Shown here piece after piece: positions 17,849-26,902 of a stretch of 64,000 nt of DNA; position 1 is the first letter of the stretch, and every line of letters begins with the position of its first letter. The notes under the pieces were generated by a model. The model was not told the origin of the DNA, searched no databases, and was given only the letters and a program-made list of their open reading frames with translations. Source of the stretch: Mycobacterium ahvazicum (GTDB lineage Bacteria > Actinomycetota > Actinomycetes > Mycobacteriales > Mycobacteriaceae). Both the position numbers and the translations under genes were made by a program. The stretch is taken from positions 930,001 through 994,000 of the forward strand of contig NZ_FXEG02000003.1 of assembly GCF_900176255.2 (NCBI RefSeq), read 5' to 3'.

Positions 17849-19102
17849 ATGACAGAGCTGGTTACGGGGAAAGCATTCCCCAACGTGGTCGTCACCGGCA
17901 TCGCCGCGACGACTGCCTTGGCACCCGACGCGGAAGAAACCTGGAAGTTATTGCTAGACGGCCAGAGTGGAATCCGCACCCTCACCGACCCGTTCGTTGA
18001 GGAGTACAACCTGCCGGTTCGCATCGGCGGGCATCTCGTGGAGGAGTTCGACAGTCAGCTCACTCGTATCGAGCTGCGTCGCACCGGTTATCTGCAGAGA
18101 ATGTCGACCATCCTGGGCCGCCGGGTGTGGGAGAACGCCGGTTCGCCGGAAGTCGACACCAACCGGTTGGCGGTGTCGATCGGCACCGGCCTCGGCTCGT
18201 CCGAGGAATTGGTGTTCAGCTACGACGACATGCGCCAGCGTGGCATGAAAGCGGTTTCCCCGTTGGGCGTGCAGAAGTACATGCCCAACGGCGCGGCCGC
18301 AGCGGTCGGGCTGGAACGGCAAGCCAAAGCCGGTGTGATGACGCCGGTTTCGGCGTGCGCATCCGGTAATGAGGGCATCGCCCGGGCCTGGCAGCAGATC
18401 GTGCTCGGTGAGGCCGACATCGCGATCTGCGGTGGCGTCGAGACCCAGATCGAGGCGGTGCCGATCGCGGCGTTCGCCGCGATGCGCGTCGTGATGTCGA
18501 CCACCAACGACAACCCCGCCGGCGCGTGCCGTCCGTTCGACAAGGACCGCAACGGCTTCGTGTTCGGCGAGGCCGGCGCGCTGATGGTCATCGAGACCGA
18601 GGAGCACGCCAAGGCTCGCGGCGCCAACATCCTGGCCCGCATCATGGGGGCCAGCGTGACCTCGGACGGGTTCCACATGGTGGCACCGGATCCCAACGGG
18701 GAACGTGCCGCGCACGCGATGCAGCGGGCGATCCAGCTCGCGGGCATCACCCCTGCCGAAATCGACCACATCAACGCCCACGCCACCGGCACCCAGGTCG
18801 GCGACCTCGCCGAAAGCAAGGCCATCAACCGGGCCTTGGGCGGCAACCACCCCGCGATCTATGCGCCCAAGGCGGCACTGGGTCACTCGGTGGGTGCGGT
18901 CGGTGCGTTGGAATCGATCTTGACGGTCCTCGCGTTGCGGGAGCAGGTAATCCCGCCGACACTGAATTTGGAAAACCTCGATCCAGAAATCGATTTGGAC
19001 GTGGTGGCGGGTAAGCCGCGGCCGGGCAACTACCGGTACGCGATCAACAACTCGTTCGGATTCGGCGGTCACAACGTGGCGATCACCTTTGGACGGTATT
19101 AG
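17849..19102 (+). CDS. kasB: KasB, beta-ketoacyl-ACP synthase II of FAS-II
   Basis: A 417-residue paralogue of KasA that extends meromycolates to full length. Catalytic Cys170 is in PVSACASGNEG, and His residues in DHINAHATGTQVGD and KAALGHSVGAVGALES. ATG 17849 follows GAGGA (17828-17832) and gives Cys170, the numbering normally used for KasB. The frame continues upstream with TRGTFATP, which resembles the longer N terminus annotated in H37Rv, but it has no in-frame start codon after the AGGAGG near 17810. Confidence 0.97.
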   Translation: MTELVTGKAFPNVVVTGIAATTALAPDAEETWKLLLDGQSGIRTLTDPFVEEYNLPVRIGGHLVEEFDSQLTRIELRRTGYLQRMSTILGRRVWENAGSPEVDTNRLAVSIGTGLGSSEELVFSYDDMRQRGMKAVSPLGVQKYMPNGAAAAVGLERQAKAGVMTPVSACASGNEGIARAWQQIVLGEADIAICGGVETQIEAVPIAAFAAMRVVMSTTNDNPAGACRPFDKDRNGFVFGEAGALMVIETEEHAKARGANILARIMGASVTSDGFHMVAPDPNGERAAHAMQRAIQLAGITPAEIDHINAHATGTQVGDLAESKAINRALGGNHPAIYAPKAALGHSVGAVGALESILTVLALREQVIPPTLNLENLDPEIDLDVVAGKPRPGNYRYAINNSFGFGGHNVAITFGRY

Positions 19103-19149
19103 AACCCAGCGGTATTGACCCCGAGCTCACCGGAAACAGGAGATCTGCG

Positions 19150-20571
19150 ATGACACTCATGGCCCCCGAGGCGGTCGGCGAGTCGCTCGACCCCCGAGAC
19201 CCGTTGCTGCGTCTGAGCAACTTCTTCGACGACGGCAGCGTCGAGCTGCTGCACGAGCGTGACCGCTCGGGTGTGCTCTCCGCGTCGGGCACCGTCAACG
19301 GCGTACGCACCATCGCGTTCTGCACCGACGGAACCGTGATGGGCGGCGCGATGGGCATCGAGGGATGCCAGCACATCGTCAACGCCTACGACACCGCCAT
19401 CGAGGAGCAGAGCCCGATCGTCGGCATCTGGCACTCCGGTGGTGCCCGGCTGGCCGAGGGTGTCAAGGCGCTGCACGCGGTGGGCCTGGTGTTCGAGGCC
19501 ATGATCCGGGCGTCGGGCTATATCCCGCAGATCTCGGTGGTCGTCGGCTTCGCCGCCGGTGGTGCCGCTTACGGGCCGGCGCTGACCGATGTCATAGTGA
19601 TGGCGCCGGAAAGTCGGGTGTTCGTCACCGGCCCCGACGTGGTGCGCAGTGTCACCGGCGAGAACGTGGACATGTGCTCGCTCGGAGGTCCCGAGACCCA
19701 CCACAAGAAGTCCGGTGTGTGCCACATCGTCGCCGATGACGAGCTCGACGCCTACGCGCGCGGCCGTCGGCTGGTCGGATTGTTCTGCCAGCAAGGACAT
19801 TTCGACCGCACCAAGGCCGAGGCCGGTGACACCGACATTCATGCACTGCTGCCCGAATCCGCGCGACGCGCCTACGACGTGCACCCGATCGTCACCGCGA
19901 TCCTGGACAGCGAGACGCCGTTCGACGAGTTCCAGGCCCACTGGGCACCGTCGATGGTGGTCGGCCTGGGCCGGTTGTCGGGACGGACGGTCGGCGTGCT
20001 GGCCAACAACCCGCTGCGGCTGGGCGGTTGCCTGAATTCCGAAAGTGCCGAGAAGGCAGCGCGTTTCGTGCGCCTGTGCGACGCTTTCGGGATTCCGCTG
20101 ATCGTGGTCGTCGACGTGCCCGGCTACTTGCCGGGCGTGGACCAGGAGTGGGGCGGAGTGGTGCGCCGCGGCGCGAAGCTGCTGCACGCGTTCGGTGAGG
20201 CCACCGTTCCCCGCGTTACGCTGGTCACCCGAAAGACCTACGGCGGGGCCTACATCGCGATGAACTCCCGCTCACTGAATGCCACCAAGGTGTTCGCGTG
20301 GCCGGACGCCGAGGTCGCGGTGATGGGCGCCAAGGCCGCGGTCGGGATTCTGCACAAGCGCAAGCTGGCCGCCGCGCCGGACCACGAGCGCGAAGCGCTG
20401 CACGACGAGCTGGCCGCCGAGCACGAGCGGATCGCCGGCGGCGTCGACAGCGCCATCGAGATCGGCGTGGTCGACGAGAAGATCGACCCGGCGCACACCC
20501 GCAGCAGGCTCTGCGAGGCGCTGGCCGAAGCGCCCGCGCGCCGCGGTCGCCATAAGAACATCCCGCTGTAA
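19150..20571 (+). CDS. accD6: AccD6, acetyl-CoA carboxylase carboxyltransferase beta subunit
   Basis: A 473-residue carboxyltransferase that pairs with the biotinylated AccA3 to make malonyl-CoA for FAS-I and FAS-II. Family blocks are present: GIWHSGGARLAEGVKALH, GFAAGGAAYGPALTD, and in the C-terminal lobe VDVPGYLPGVDQEWGG and RKTYGGAYIAMNSRSL. ATG 19150 has ACAGGAGATC upstream. It closes the FAS-II operon and converges with the flavin monooxygenase gene 18 bp downstream. Confidence 0.96.
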   Translation: MTLMAPEAVGESLDPRDPLLRLSNFFDDGSVELLHERDRSGVLSASGTVNGVRTIAFCTDGTVMGGAMGIEGCQHIVNAYDTAIEEQSPIVGIWHSGGARLAEGVKALHAVGLVFEAMIRASGYIPQISVVVGFAAGGAAYGPALTDVIVMAPESRVFVTGPDVVRSVTGENVDMCSLGGPETHHKKSGVCHIVADDELDAYARGRRLVGLFCQQGHFDRTKAEAGDTDIHALLPESARRAYDVHPIVTAILDSETPFDEFQAHWAPSMVVGLGRLSGRTVGVLANNPLRLGGCLNSESAEKAARFVRLCDAFGIPLIVVVDVPGYLPGVDQEWGGVVRRGAKLLHAFGEATVPRVTLVTRKTYGGAYIAMNSRSLNATKVFAWPDAEVAVMGAKAAVGILHKRKLAAAPDHEREALHDELAAEHERIAGGVDSAIEIGVVDEKIDPAHTRSRLCEALAEAPARRGRHKNIPL

Positions 20572-20589
20572 TTTCTCAGCGCTCGCGAT

Positions 20590-22155
20590 TCACTCGCGAC
20601 ACAGCATCGCCGAAAGCGCCTGGCGTAGTTCGGCTTCCGGGTCGGCGGGCAGCTTCTCGGCACGCCAGCCGACGAAGTCGTCCGGCCGAACGAGCAGCGC
20701 GCCGTCCGACGAGAGTCCGGTCGCCGCGGCCCACTCGTCGCCGTCGATGCGACGGGCGGCGATCGACGCCGAAGCCGCGGCGGCACACCATCGCTCGTCG
20801 CCGCTGAGCACGGTGAACTCACCGCCGATCAGATCGAGCGTCGAGACCCCGTCGCGCACCCACACGTGTGGCACCCGGGTACCCGGCTCGCCGCGCAACT
20901 GCTCCACCAACTGGCCGTCAGACGAATCGTCGGTGACGATCGCGGCCGAGCGGTAGCGGTAGCCCACCAGCAACGCGAACATCGAACACTCTTCGCCCGG
21001 CGGCAGTAGCGGCCGGTCATCCTCGAGCCGGAGCAAGGAAATGGTTGGGCCGGAAAGCGATTGACGGGCGGCGAACAGCCCCACCGGATACCGTTCGGTC
21101 TGGTAGGTGTCCAGCAGCGCCGGCCGGGCCGTCCCATGCAGCACCGCGGCCAGCTTCCAGGCCAGATTGTGTGCGCTCTGAATCGCGGTGTTGGCTCCCC
21201 CGGCTTTGAACGGCGGCATAGTGTGCGCCGCATCCCCGACGAGAAATACTCTCCCACAAGAGAATTGGTTAGCAACTTGCTCGTACGGCTGCCACGCCGC
21301 GATCTCGATGATGTCAATGTCCATCTGCTCGCCGATCGCTTGGGTGAGCATCTCGCGGCACCGCTGCGGCGTGAACTGGTCTGCGGTTTCGCCCTTGTCG
21401 GGGAAATAGGTGGTGATGAACATCCCGAGGTCGTCGTCGGCGGCAATGAAGATGCCTTGTACGTCAGCATTTTTGACCTGCACGCCACCTCCCTCGCCGA
21501 TGTGTGCGACGAACTTGCGCCAGGGTGCCCGAAAATACATGAAAACCACGAAGATCGGCAGCGCGCCGTAGCCCGAGGTCTCGATGCCCAGCGCTGTGCG
21601 GACGGGACTGTGCACTCCGTCTGCGCCGACCAGATAGTCGGCCCGGACCGTTTGCGTCTCCTGGAAGTCCCGGTCGCGAATGACGGCGGTGACGCCGGTC
21701 TCGTCCGATTCAAACGACAGCAGCTCGGTGCCGTACCGAACCTCGCTGCCGCGGTGGCGCGTTGCCGCCAGCAGCATGGGCTCGGATCTGCTCTGCGGGC
21801 AGTACTGCACGGTCGGCTCGGGACTCAACGCGTCGAGGCCGGCGAACATCGCCTCGAAGTCGATCGCAGGCTCTTCCGTCGTGCTGTTGAGGGTCGGTTT
21901 GGTCACCACGACCGGCTCGTGCTCGCCGATCGCGTGCACCTCGTCGCTCAGGCCGAGGCCGCGAAGGATCTCCAGACTGCGGAAGCTGAGGTTGCGGGCT
22001 TTGGGATAGATGAACACCTCGCCGCGCCTTTCCACCAGCAGCGAGCGCACACCGTGCTGTGCGAGCAGCGCGGACGTGGCCAGCCCGCCCGCGCCGGCGC
22101 CGACAATCAGTACCGGAACCCGCAATATGGCAGTCACTATAAAATGATAGCTCAT
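20590..22155 (-). CDS. FAD-dependent aromatic-type monooxygenase (class A)
   Basis: A 521-residue flavoprotein. GxGxxG fingerprint LIVGAGAGGLATSALLAQHG (14-33), NADPH/FAD DG motif DYLVGADGVHSPVRTALG (near 175), and the GD motif RVFLVGDAAHTMPPFKAGGAN (near 300) are complete. A C-terminal thioredoxin-like domain follows (GTRVPHVWV, GGEFTVLSGDERWC). Such enzymes hydroxylate phenols and polyketides. It lies between accD6 and glpD1 and I know no M. tuberculosis equivalent there. Start is ATG 22155 or GTG 22137; the A/T-rich stretch TATCATTTTATAGTG spans both. Confidence 0.85.
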   Translation of the reverse strand: MSYHFIVTAILRVPVLIVGAGAGGLATSALLAQHGVRSLLVERRGEVFIYPKARNLSFRSLEILRGLGLSDEVHAIGEHEPVVVTKPTLNSTTEEPAIDFEAMFAGLDALSPEPTVQYCPQSRSEPMLLAATRHRGSEVRYGTELLSFESDETGVTAVIRDRDFQETQTVRADYLVGADGVHSPVRTALGIETSGYGALPIFVVFMYFRAPWRKFVAHIGEGGGVQVKNADVQGIFIAADDDLGMFITTYFPDKGETADQFTPQRCREMLTQAIGEQMDIDIIEIAAWQPYEQVANQFSCGRVFLVGDAAHTMPPFKAGGANTAIQSAHNLAWKLAAVLHGTARPALLDTYQTERYPVGLFAARQSLSGPTISLLRLEDDRPLLPPGEECSMFALLVGYRYRSAAIVTDDSSDGQLVEQLRGEPGTRVPHVWVRDGVSTLDLIGGEFTVLSGDERWCAAAASASIAARRIDGDEWAAATGLSSDGALLVRPDDFVGWRAEKLPADPEAELRQALSAMLCRE

Positions 22156-22173
22156 GTCATATTTGAATACCCA

Positions 22174-23724
22174 CTAGCTCCCGGCGACCCCCGCGAGGAA
22201 CTCCGCCGCCTCGTCCACCACCCGCTCACGATCACGGAGTACCAGTCCGACCCGGGTTCGGCGATCGAGAATGTCGTCGACGTCCAGCGCGCCCTCGTGA
22301 GTGACGGCGTATTCGAACTCCGCGCGGGTCACGTCGATGCCCTCGACGACGGGCTCGGTCGGGCGCGCGCAGGAGGCGGACGCGACGACGGTCGGCGCCT
22401 CGGCGCCGTAGCGGGCGATCAGCGAGGCCGGCAGCCCGGCCGTTGCACCGGCTACTGGCCCGGGATTGGATGGTGCCCCGATCAGCGGCAGCTGGTGGGT
22501 CCGGCAGCTGGCGGCCGACAGTCGCCGCAGGCTGACGGCGCGGTCCAGGACGTCCTGGGCCATGAAGCGGTATTCGGTCAGCTTGCCGCCGATCACGCTG
22601 ATCACCCCGGCGGGCGACTCGACGACGGCGTGCTCGCGCGACACGTCGGCGGTGCGACCCTCACCCGTGTCGATCAGCGGTCGCAGGCCGGCGTACGCCC
22701 CGATCACGTCGGTGGCCTGCAGCGCGGTGCCCAAAGCGGTGTTGACCGTGTCCAGCAGGAATTCGACCTCGCCAGCAGACGGCTCGGGCACATCCGGAAT
22801 CGGGCCCGGCGCGGCCTCGTCGGTGAGCCCGAGGTAGACGCGGCCCAGTTGCTCGGGCATCGCGAACACGAAGCGGTTGAGCTCGCCGGGAATCGGAATC
22901 GTCAGCGCCGCAGTCGGATTCCCGAAAGCGCTGGCGTCGAAGACCAAATGTGTGCCACGGCTGGGCCGCAGGCGCAGTGAGCCGTCGATGTCGGCCGCCC
23001 ACACCCCGGCAGCGTTGATCACCGCCTGGGCGGACACGTCGAACGACTGGCCGGTGCGCTGGTCGGTCAGCCGCGCCGACGTGCCCGTGGCCTGCGATGC
23101 CGCGACGTAGGTGAGGATTCGGGCGCCGTGCTGAGCCGCGGTGCGGGCGACCGCGGTGACCAGGCGCGCGTCGTCGATCAACTGCCCGTCGTAGGCCAAC
23201 AGTCCACCGTCCAGGCCGTCGCGACGCACCGTGGGCGCCATCTCCACCACCCGCCGGGCGGACACCCGGCGCGAACGAGGCAGCGTCGACGACGGCGTTC
23301 CCGCCAGCGCACGCAACGCGTCGCCGGCCAGGAATCCCGCGCGTACCAGCGCACGCTTGGAGTGACTCATCGACGGCAGCAGCGGAACCAATTGCGGCAT
23401 CGCGTGCACGAGATGAGGGGCGTTGTGCGTCATCAGGATTCCGCGTTCGATGGCGCTGCGGCGAGCGATGCCCACATTGCCCGTCGCCAGGTAGCGCAGA
23501 CCACCATGGACCAGCTTCGAGCTCCACCGGCTGGTGCCGAATGCCAGATCGTGTTTCTCCACCAGCGCCACGCGCAGCCCGCGTGACGCGGCGTCCAGCG
23601 CGATTCCGGCCCCGGTGATCCCGCCGCCGATCACGAGCACGTCCAACAACGCACCGTCGGCCAGTGCGTTCAAATCGGCGGCACGACGGGCGGCAGTCAA
23701 ACGCGCGCCATTCAACTCGGTCAT
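22174..23724 (-). CDS. glpD1: GlpD1, FAD-dependent glycerol-3-phosphate dehydrogenase
   Basis: A 516-residue membrane-associated flavoenzyme oxidising sn-glycerol 3-phosphate to dihydroxyacetone phosphate. FAD-binding VLVIGGGITGAGIALDAASR (29-48), FGTSRWSSKLVHGGLRYL and the C-terminal VTRAEFEYAVTHEGALDVDD are characteristic. ATG 23724 overlaps the TetR stop by four bases (ATGA), so it is coupled to and transcribed after the regulator. Gene context matches Rv2249c. Confidence 0.93.
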   Translation of the reverse strand: MTELNGARLTAARRAADLNALADGALLDVLVIGGGITGAGIALDAASRGLRVALVEKHDLAFGTSRWSSKLVHGGLRYLATGNVGIARRSAIERGILMTHNAPHLVHAMPQLVPLLPSMSHSKRALVRAGFLAGDALRALAGTPSSTLPRSRRVSARRVVEMAPTVRRDGLDGGLLAYDGQLIDDARLVTAVARTAAQHGARILTYVAASQATGTSARLTDQRTGQSFDVSAQAVINAAGVWAADIDGSLRLRPSRGTHLVFDASAFGNPTAALTIPIPGELNRFVFAMPEQLGRVYLGLTDEAAPGPIPDVPEPSAGEVEFLLDTVNTALGTALQATDVIGAYAGLRPLIDTGEGRTADVSREHAVVESPAGVISVIGGKLTEYRFMAQDVLDRAVSLRRLSAASCRTHQLPLIGAPSNPGPVAGATAGLPASLIARYGAEAPTVVASASCARPTEPVVEGIDVTRAEFEYAVTHEGALDVDDILDRRTRVGLVLRDRERVVDEAAEFLAGVAGS

Positions 23725-24293
23725 GAGGACAGGTATCCGTTCAGCGAATGAGTGAGTTCTACGGTCAGCGCCTCGGCGTCGAGAATCGGCCGCACGATTC
23801 GCTCGGACTGAATCGTCGACTGCGCGATCAGCAACACCATCGTCGCCATCTGCAGCGGATCGCCCGGGCGCACGCTGCCGTGACGCTGGGCGACCCGCAA
23901 CCGGTCGGCGAGCGCGCCGATCAGCATCTGCTGGCTTTCGCCGAGCCGTTCGGTGATGTAGATCGGCGCCAGGTGCGAGTGCATCACCGACATGATCAGC
24001 TCGTCGCGGCGCAGCAGATTGGCCACCGAAACAATTTGGCGCACAAGCGATTCACGGTCTTCCCCCAGCAGCGGCGCCTCGTGCATCACACCGGTGATCC
24101 GTTGGGTCAGCAGCGCGGCGACGATCGCGGGCGTGTCCGGCCAGCGTCGGTACACGGTCGGCCGGCTCACCCCCGCGCGCCGGGCGATCTCGGCGAGGGT
24201 CACCCGGTCGACCCCGAAATCGACCACACAGCTGGCGGCCGCCGCGAGGATCCGGTCGGCCACATCCACACCTGCGTTACTGATTGACAGCAT
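23721..24293 (-). CDS. TetR-family regulator (Rv2250c-like)
   Basis: A 190-residue repressor-type protein. N-terminal helix-turn-helix VTLAEIARRAGVSRPTVYRRW (about 31-51), then a helical ligand domain of moderate length. It precedes and overlaps glpD1 and is divergent from the AGPS-like gene, whose ATG (24311) lies only 17 bp away. An inverted repeat spanning both starts is the probable operator. Ligand not predictable; a glycerolipid intermediate would fit the neighbours. Confidence 0.88.
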   Translation of the reverse strand: MLSISNAGVDVADRILAAAASCVVDFGVDRVTLAEIARRAGVSRPTVYRRWPDTPAIVAALLTQRITGVMHEAPLLGEDRESLVRQIVSVANLLRRDELIMSVMHSHLAPIYITERLGESQQMLIGALADRLRVAQRHGSVRPGDPLQMATMVLLIAQSTIQSERIVRPILDAEALTVELTHSLNGYLSS

Positions 24294-24311
24294 GTGTAAT
24301 ACTGTAACGCA
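24273..24311. promoter_or_regulatory. Inverted repeat across the tetR/AGPS-like divergent starts
   Basis: TGCGTTAC (24273-24280) and GTAACGCA (24304-24311) are perfect reverse complements with 23 nt between. The repeat is centred on the tetR start codon and ends at the first base of the AGPS-like ATG. It also contains TGTAATAC-TGTAACGC as adjacent similar half-sites. Probable TetR operator controlling both directions. Confidence 0.5.
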
Positions 24312-25927
24312 TGACGCATGATCTTGGGACCGAGCACCTTCTCCCGCCGATGAAATGGAACGCGTGGGGCGATCCCGCTAGCGCCAAACCGCTCTCGGAC
24401 GGCATTCGGTCACTGCTGAAACAGGCTGTCGGCCTGGACGATTCGACCGGCAAAGAACTCACGCCCGACCAGGTGCAGCTGCGTCCGTCCGCATTGGCGC
24501 AGGCCGACAAGGACGCGCTCGCCGGGATCGTCGGCGCCGAATATTGCCGCACCGACGACCGCGATCGGCTGCTGCACGCCGGCGGCAAGTCCACCCTCGA
24601 TCTGCTGAAGCGCAAAGCCGCGGCTCAAGACGCGCCCGACGCCATCCTGCTGCCGGCGGACGACGACGCCGTCCGGAAAATCCTGCGCTACTGCTCCGAG
24701 CACGGCATCGCCGTAGTCCCCTTCGGCGGCGGCACCAGCGTGGTCGGTGGCCTCGACCCGATCCGCGGCGACTTCACCGCCGTGATCTCACTCGACCTGC
24801 GCCGTTTCAACGAGCTCATCTCACTCGACGAGGAGTCCGGGCAGGCCGTCCTCGGCGCGGGCCTCACCGGTCCCGACGCCGAGCGCCTGCTCGGCGAACG
24901 CGGCTTCTCGCTCGGACACTTCCCGCAGAGCTTCCAATTCGCCACCATCGGCGGCTTTGCCGCGACCCGGTCCTCGGGTCAGGGCTCGGCCGGCTACGGC
25001 CGCTTCAACGACATGGTGCGCGGGCTGCGGGTGATCACCCCGGCCGGAACGCTGGACCTGGGCCGCGGACCGGAGTCGGCGGCCGGGCCCGACCTGCGCC
25101 AGCTGCTGATCGGGTCGGAGGGCACCTTGGGCGTGATCACCCAGGTGCGGCTGCGGGTGCATCCGGTACCGGAGGCCGTCGCCTACGAGGCCTGGTCTTT
25201 TCCCGACTTCGCGACGGGAGCGGCCGCGCTACGGGCGGTCACCCAAAACGCGACGGGGCCCACCGTGATTCGGCTTTCCGACGAGGCCGAGACCGGAGTC
25301 AACCTGGCCACCACCGACTCGATCGGTGAGAACCAGATCACCGGCGGCTGCCTGGGCATCACGGTCTTCGAGGGCACCAAGGAGCACGTCGAGAGCCGGC
25401 ACGCCGAAACCCGCCAATTGCTCGCGGAAAAGGGCGGCACGTCGCTGGGCGAGGGTCCCGCGCAGGCGTGGGAGCGCGGCCGGTTCGGCGCGCCCTACCT
25501 GCGCGACTCGCTACTGGCCGCGGGCGCACTGTGCGAGACGCTGGAGACCGCCACCGACTGGTCTAACATCCCAGTCCTCAAGGCCGCCGTCACCGAGGCA
25601 CTGACCACCGCGTTGGCCGAAACCGGGACACCGGCGCTGGTGATGTGCCACATTTCGCACGTGTATCCCACCGGCGCATCGCTGTACTTCACCGTCGTCG
25701 CCGGCCAGCGAGGCAATCCGATCGAGCAGTGGCAGGCCGCCAAAAAGGCCGCATCTGATGCGATCATCGCCGCCGGTGGCACCATCACCCATCACCACGC
25801 GGTCGGTGCCGATCACCGGCCCTGGATGCGCGACGAGGTGGGCGAGCTCGGCGTGCGGGTCCTGCGCGCGGTCAAGGCCACACTGGATCCGGCGGGAATC
25901 CTCAATCCCGGCAAGCTGATTCCGTGA
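24311..25927 (+). CDS. FAD-linked oxidase, alkyldihydroxyacetonephosphate synthase-like
   Basis: A 538-residue flavoprotein of the vanillyl-alcohol-oxidase fold. The FAD P-loop VPFGGGTSVVGGLDP lies at 136-150, LGHFPQSFQFATIGGFAATRSSGQGSAGYG block is present (here split by reading), and the C terminus has GGTITHHHAVGADHRPW and DPAGILNPGKL. This matches AGPS/AgpS-like proteins, whose eukaryotic members make ether lipids; bacterial homologues often lack proven substrate. Neighbouring diacylglycerol kinase and GlpD1 suggest DHAP/glycerolipid metabolism. Stop overlaps the next GTG. Confidence 0.85.
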   Translation: MTHDLGTEHLLPPMKWNAWGDPASAKPLSDGIRSLLKQAVGLDDSTGKELTPDQVQLRPSALAQADKDALAGIVGAEYCRTDDRDRLLHAGGKSTLDLLKRKAAAQDAPDAILLPADDDAVRKILRYCSEHGIAVVPFGGGTSVVGGLDPIRGDFTAVISLDLRRFNELISLDEESGQAVLGAGLTGPDAERLLGERGFSLGHFPQSFQFATIGGFAATRSSGQGSAGYGRFNDMVRGLRVITPAGTLDLGRGPESAAGPDLRQLLIGSEGTLGVITQVRLRVHPVPEAVAYEAWSFPDFATGAAALRAVTQNATGPTVIRLSDEAETGVNLATTDSIGENQITGGCLGITVFEGTKEHVESRHAETRQLLAEKGGTSLGEGPAQAWERGRFGAPYLRDSLLAAGALCETLETATDWSNIPVLKAAVTEALTTALAETGTPALVMCHISHVYPTGASLYFTVVAGQRGNPIEQWQAAKKAASDAIIAAGGTITHHHAVGADHRPWMRDEVGELGVRVLRAVKATLDPAGILNPGKLIP

Positions 25928-26835
25928 ATCGCCGCGAGATCGGCAAGGTGACCGCGTTGACCAATCCCCTCTCGGGGCATGGCACCGCCGTGCACGTCGC
26001 CGAGGTCGCGATCGCGCGACTGCACGCCCACGGTATCGAGGTCAACGAGATCATCGGCGACGACGCCCAAGACGCCCGCCACCTGGCCGCCGCGGCGATC
26101 GAACGCGGCACCGACGCGCTGGTGGCCACCGGTGGCGACGGCGTCATCTCCAACGCGCTGCAAGTGTTGGCGGGCACCGACATTCCGCTGGGCATCATCC
26201 CGGCGGGCACCGGCAACGACCATGCCCGCGAATTCGGCATTCCCACAAAGGATCCCGAGGCCGCCGCGGACATCGTCGCCGACGGCTGGACCCAGACGAT
26301 CGACCTGGGCCGCATCCGGGACGGCAACGGCCAAGACAAGTGGTTCGGCACGGTCGCGGCCGCCGGGTTCGATTCCCTGGTCACCGATCGCGCCAACCGG
26401 ATGAGTTGGCCGCACGGGCGGCTGCGCTACTACGTCGCGATGCTCGCCGAGCTGACCCAACTGCGGATGTTGCCGTTCCGTTTGGTGCTCGACGGCACCA
26501 GGGAGATCGACACCGACATCACGCTGGCGGCGTTCGGCAACACCCGAAGCTACGGCGGTGGTCTGCTGATCTGCCCGGACGCGGATTACACCGACGGCTT
26601 GCTCGACATCACGATGGCACACAGCGCATCCCGGACGAAATTCGTCCGGCTCTTCCCCACCGTGCTGAAGGGAACCCACGTGCAGCTCGACGAGGTCACC
26701 ACGGAGCGCGCCAAGACGATCCATGTCGAATGCCCCGGCATCAACGTCTACGCCGACGGTGACTACGCGTGCCCACTGCCCGCGGAACTGTCCGCAGTGC
26801 CCGGCGCTCTGCGGATCCTGCGCCCCAAGATGTAA
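25924..26835 (+). CDS. Diacylglycerol/lipid kinase family protein (Rv2252-like)
   Basis: A 303-residue DAGK-catalytic protein. Signature VATGGDGVISNALQ has the nucleotide-binding GGDG at 70-73, followed by IPLGIIPAGTGNDHAREFG, and the C-terminal sheet domain contains YGGGLLICPDADYTDGLLDI. M. tuberculosis Rv2252 phosphorylates diacylglycerol and feeds phosphatidylinositol mannoside synthesis. GTG 25924 overlaps the upstream TGA, so both genes are coupled. Confidence 0.88.
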   Translation: MNRREIGKVTALTNPLSGHGTAVHVAEVAIARLHAHGIEVNEIIGDDAQDARHLAAAAIERGTDALVATGGDGVISNALQVLAGTDIPLGIIPAGTGNDHAREFGIPTKDPEAAADIVADGWTQTIDLGRIRDGNGQDKWFGTVAAAGFDSLVTDRANRMSWPHGRLRYYVAMLAELTQLRMLPFRLVLDGTREIDTDITLAAFGNTRSYGGGLLICPDADYTDGLLDITMAHSASRTKFVRLFPTVLKGTHVQLDEVTTERAKTIHVECPGINVYADGDYACPLPAELSAVPGALRILRPKM

Positions 26836-26902
26836 CAACTCGTGCGACAAACGCGACATCAGGGCATACCTGCGCCGTGGGAGCGCTGCCCTGGGAGGAA
26901 CG

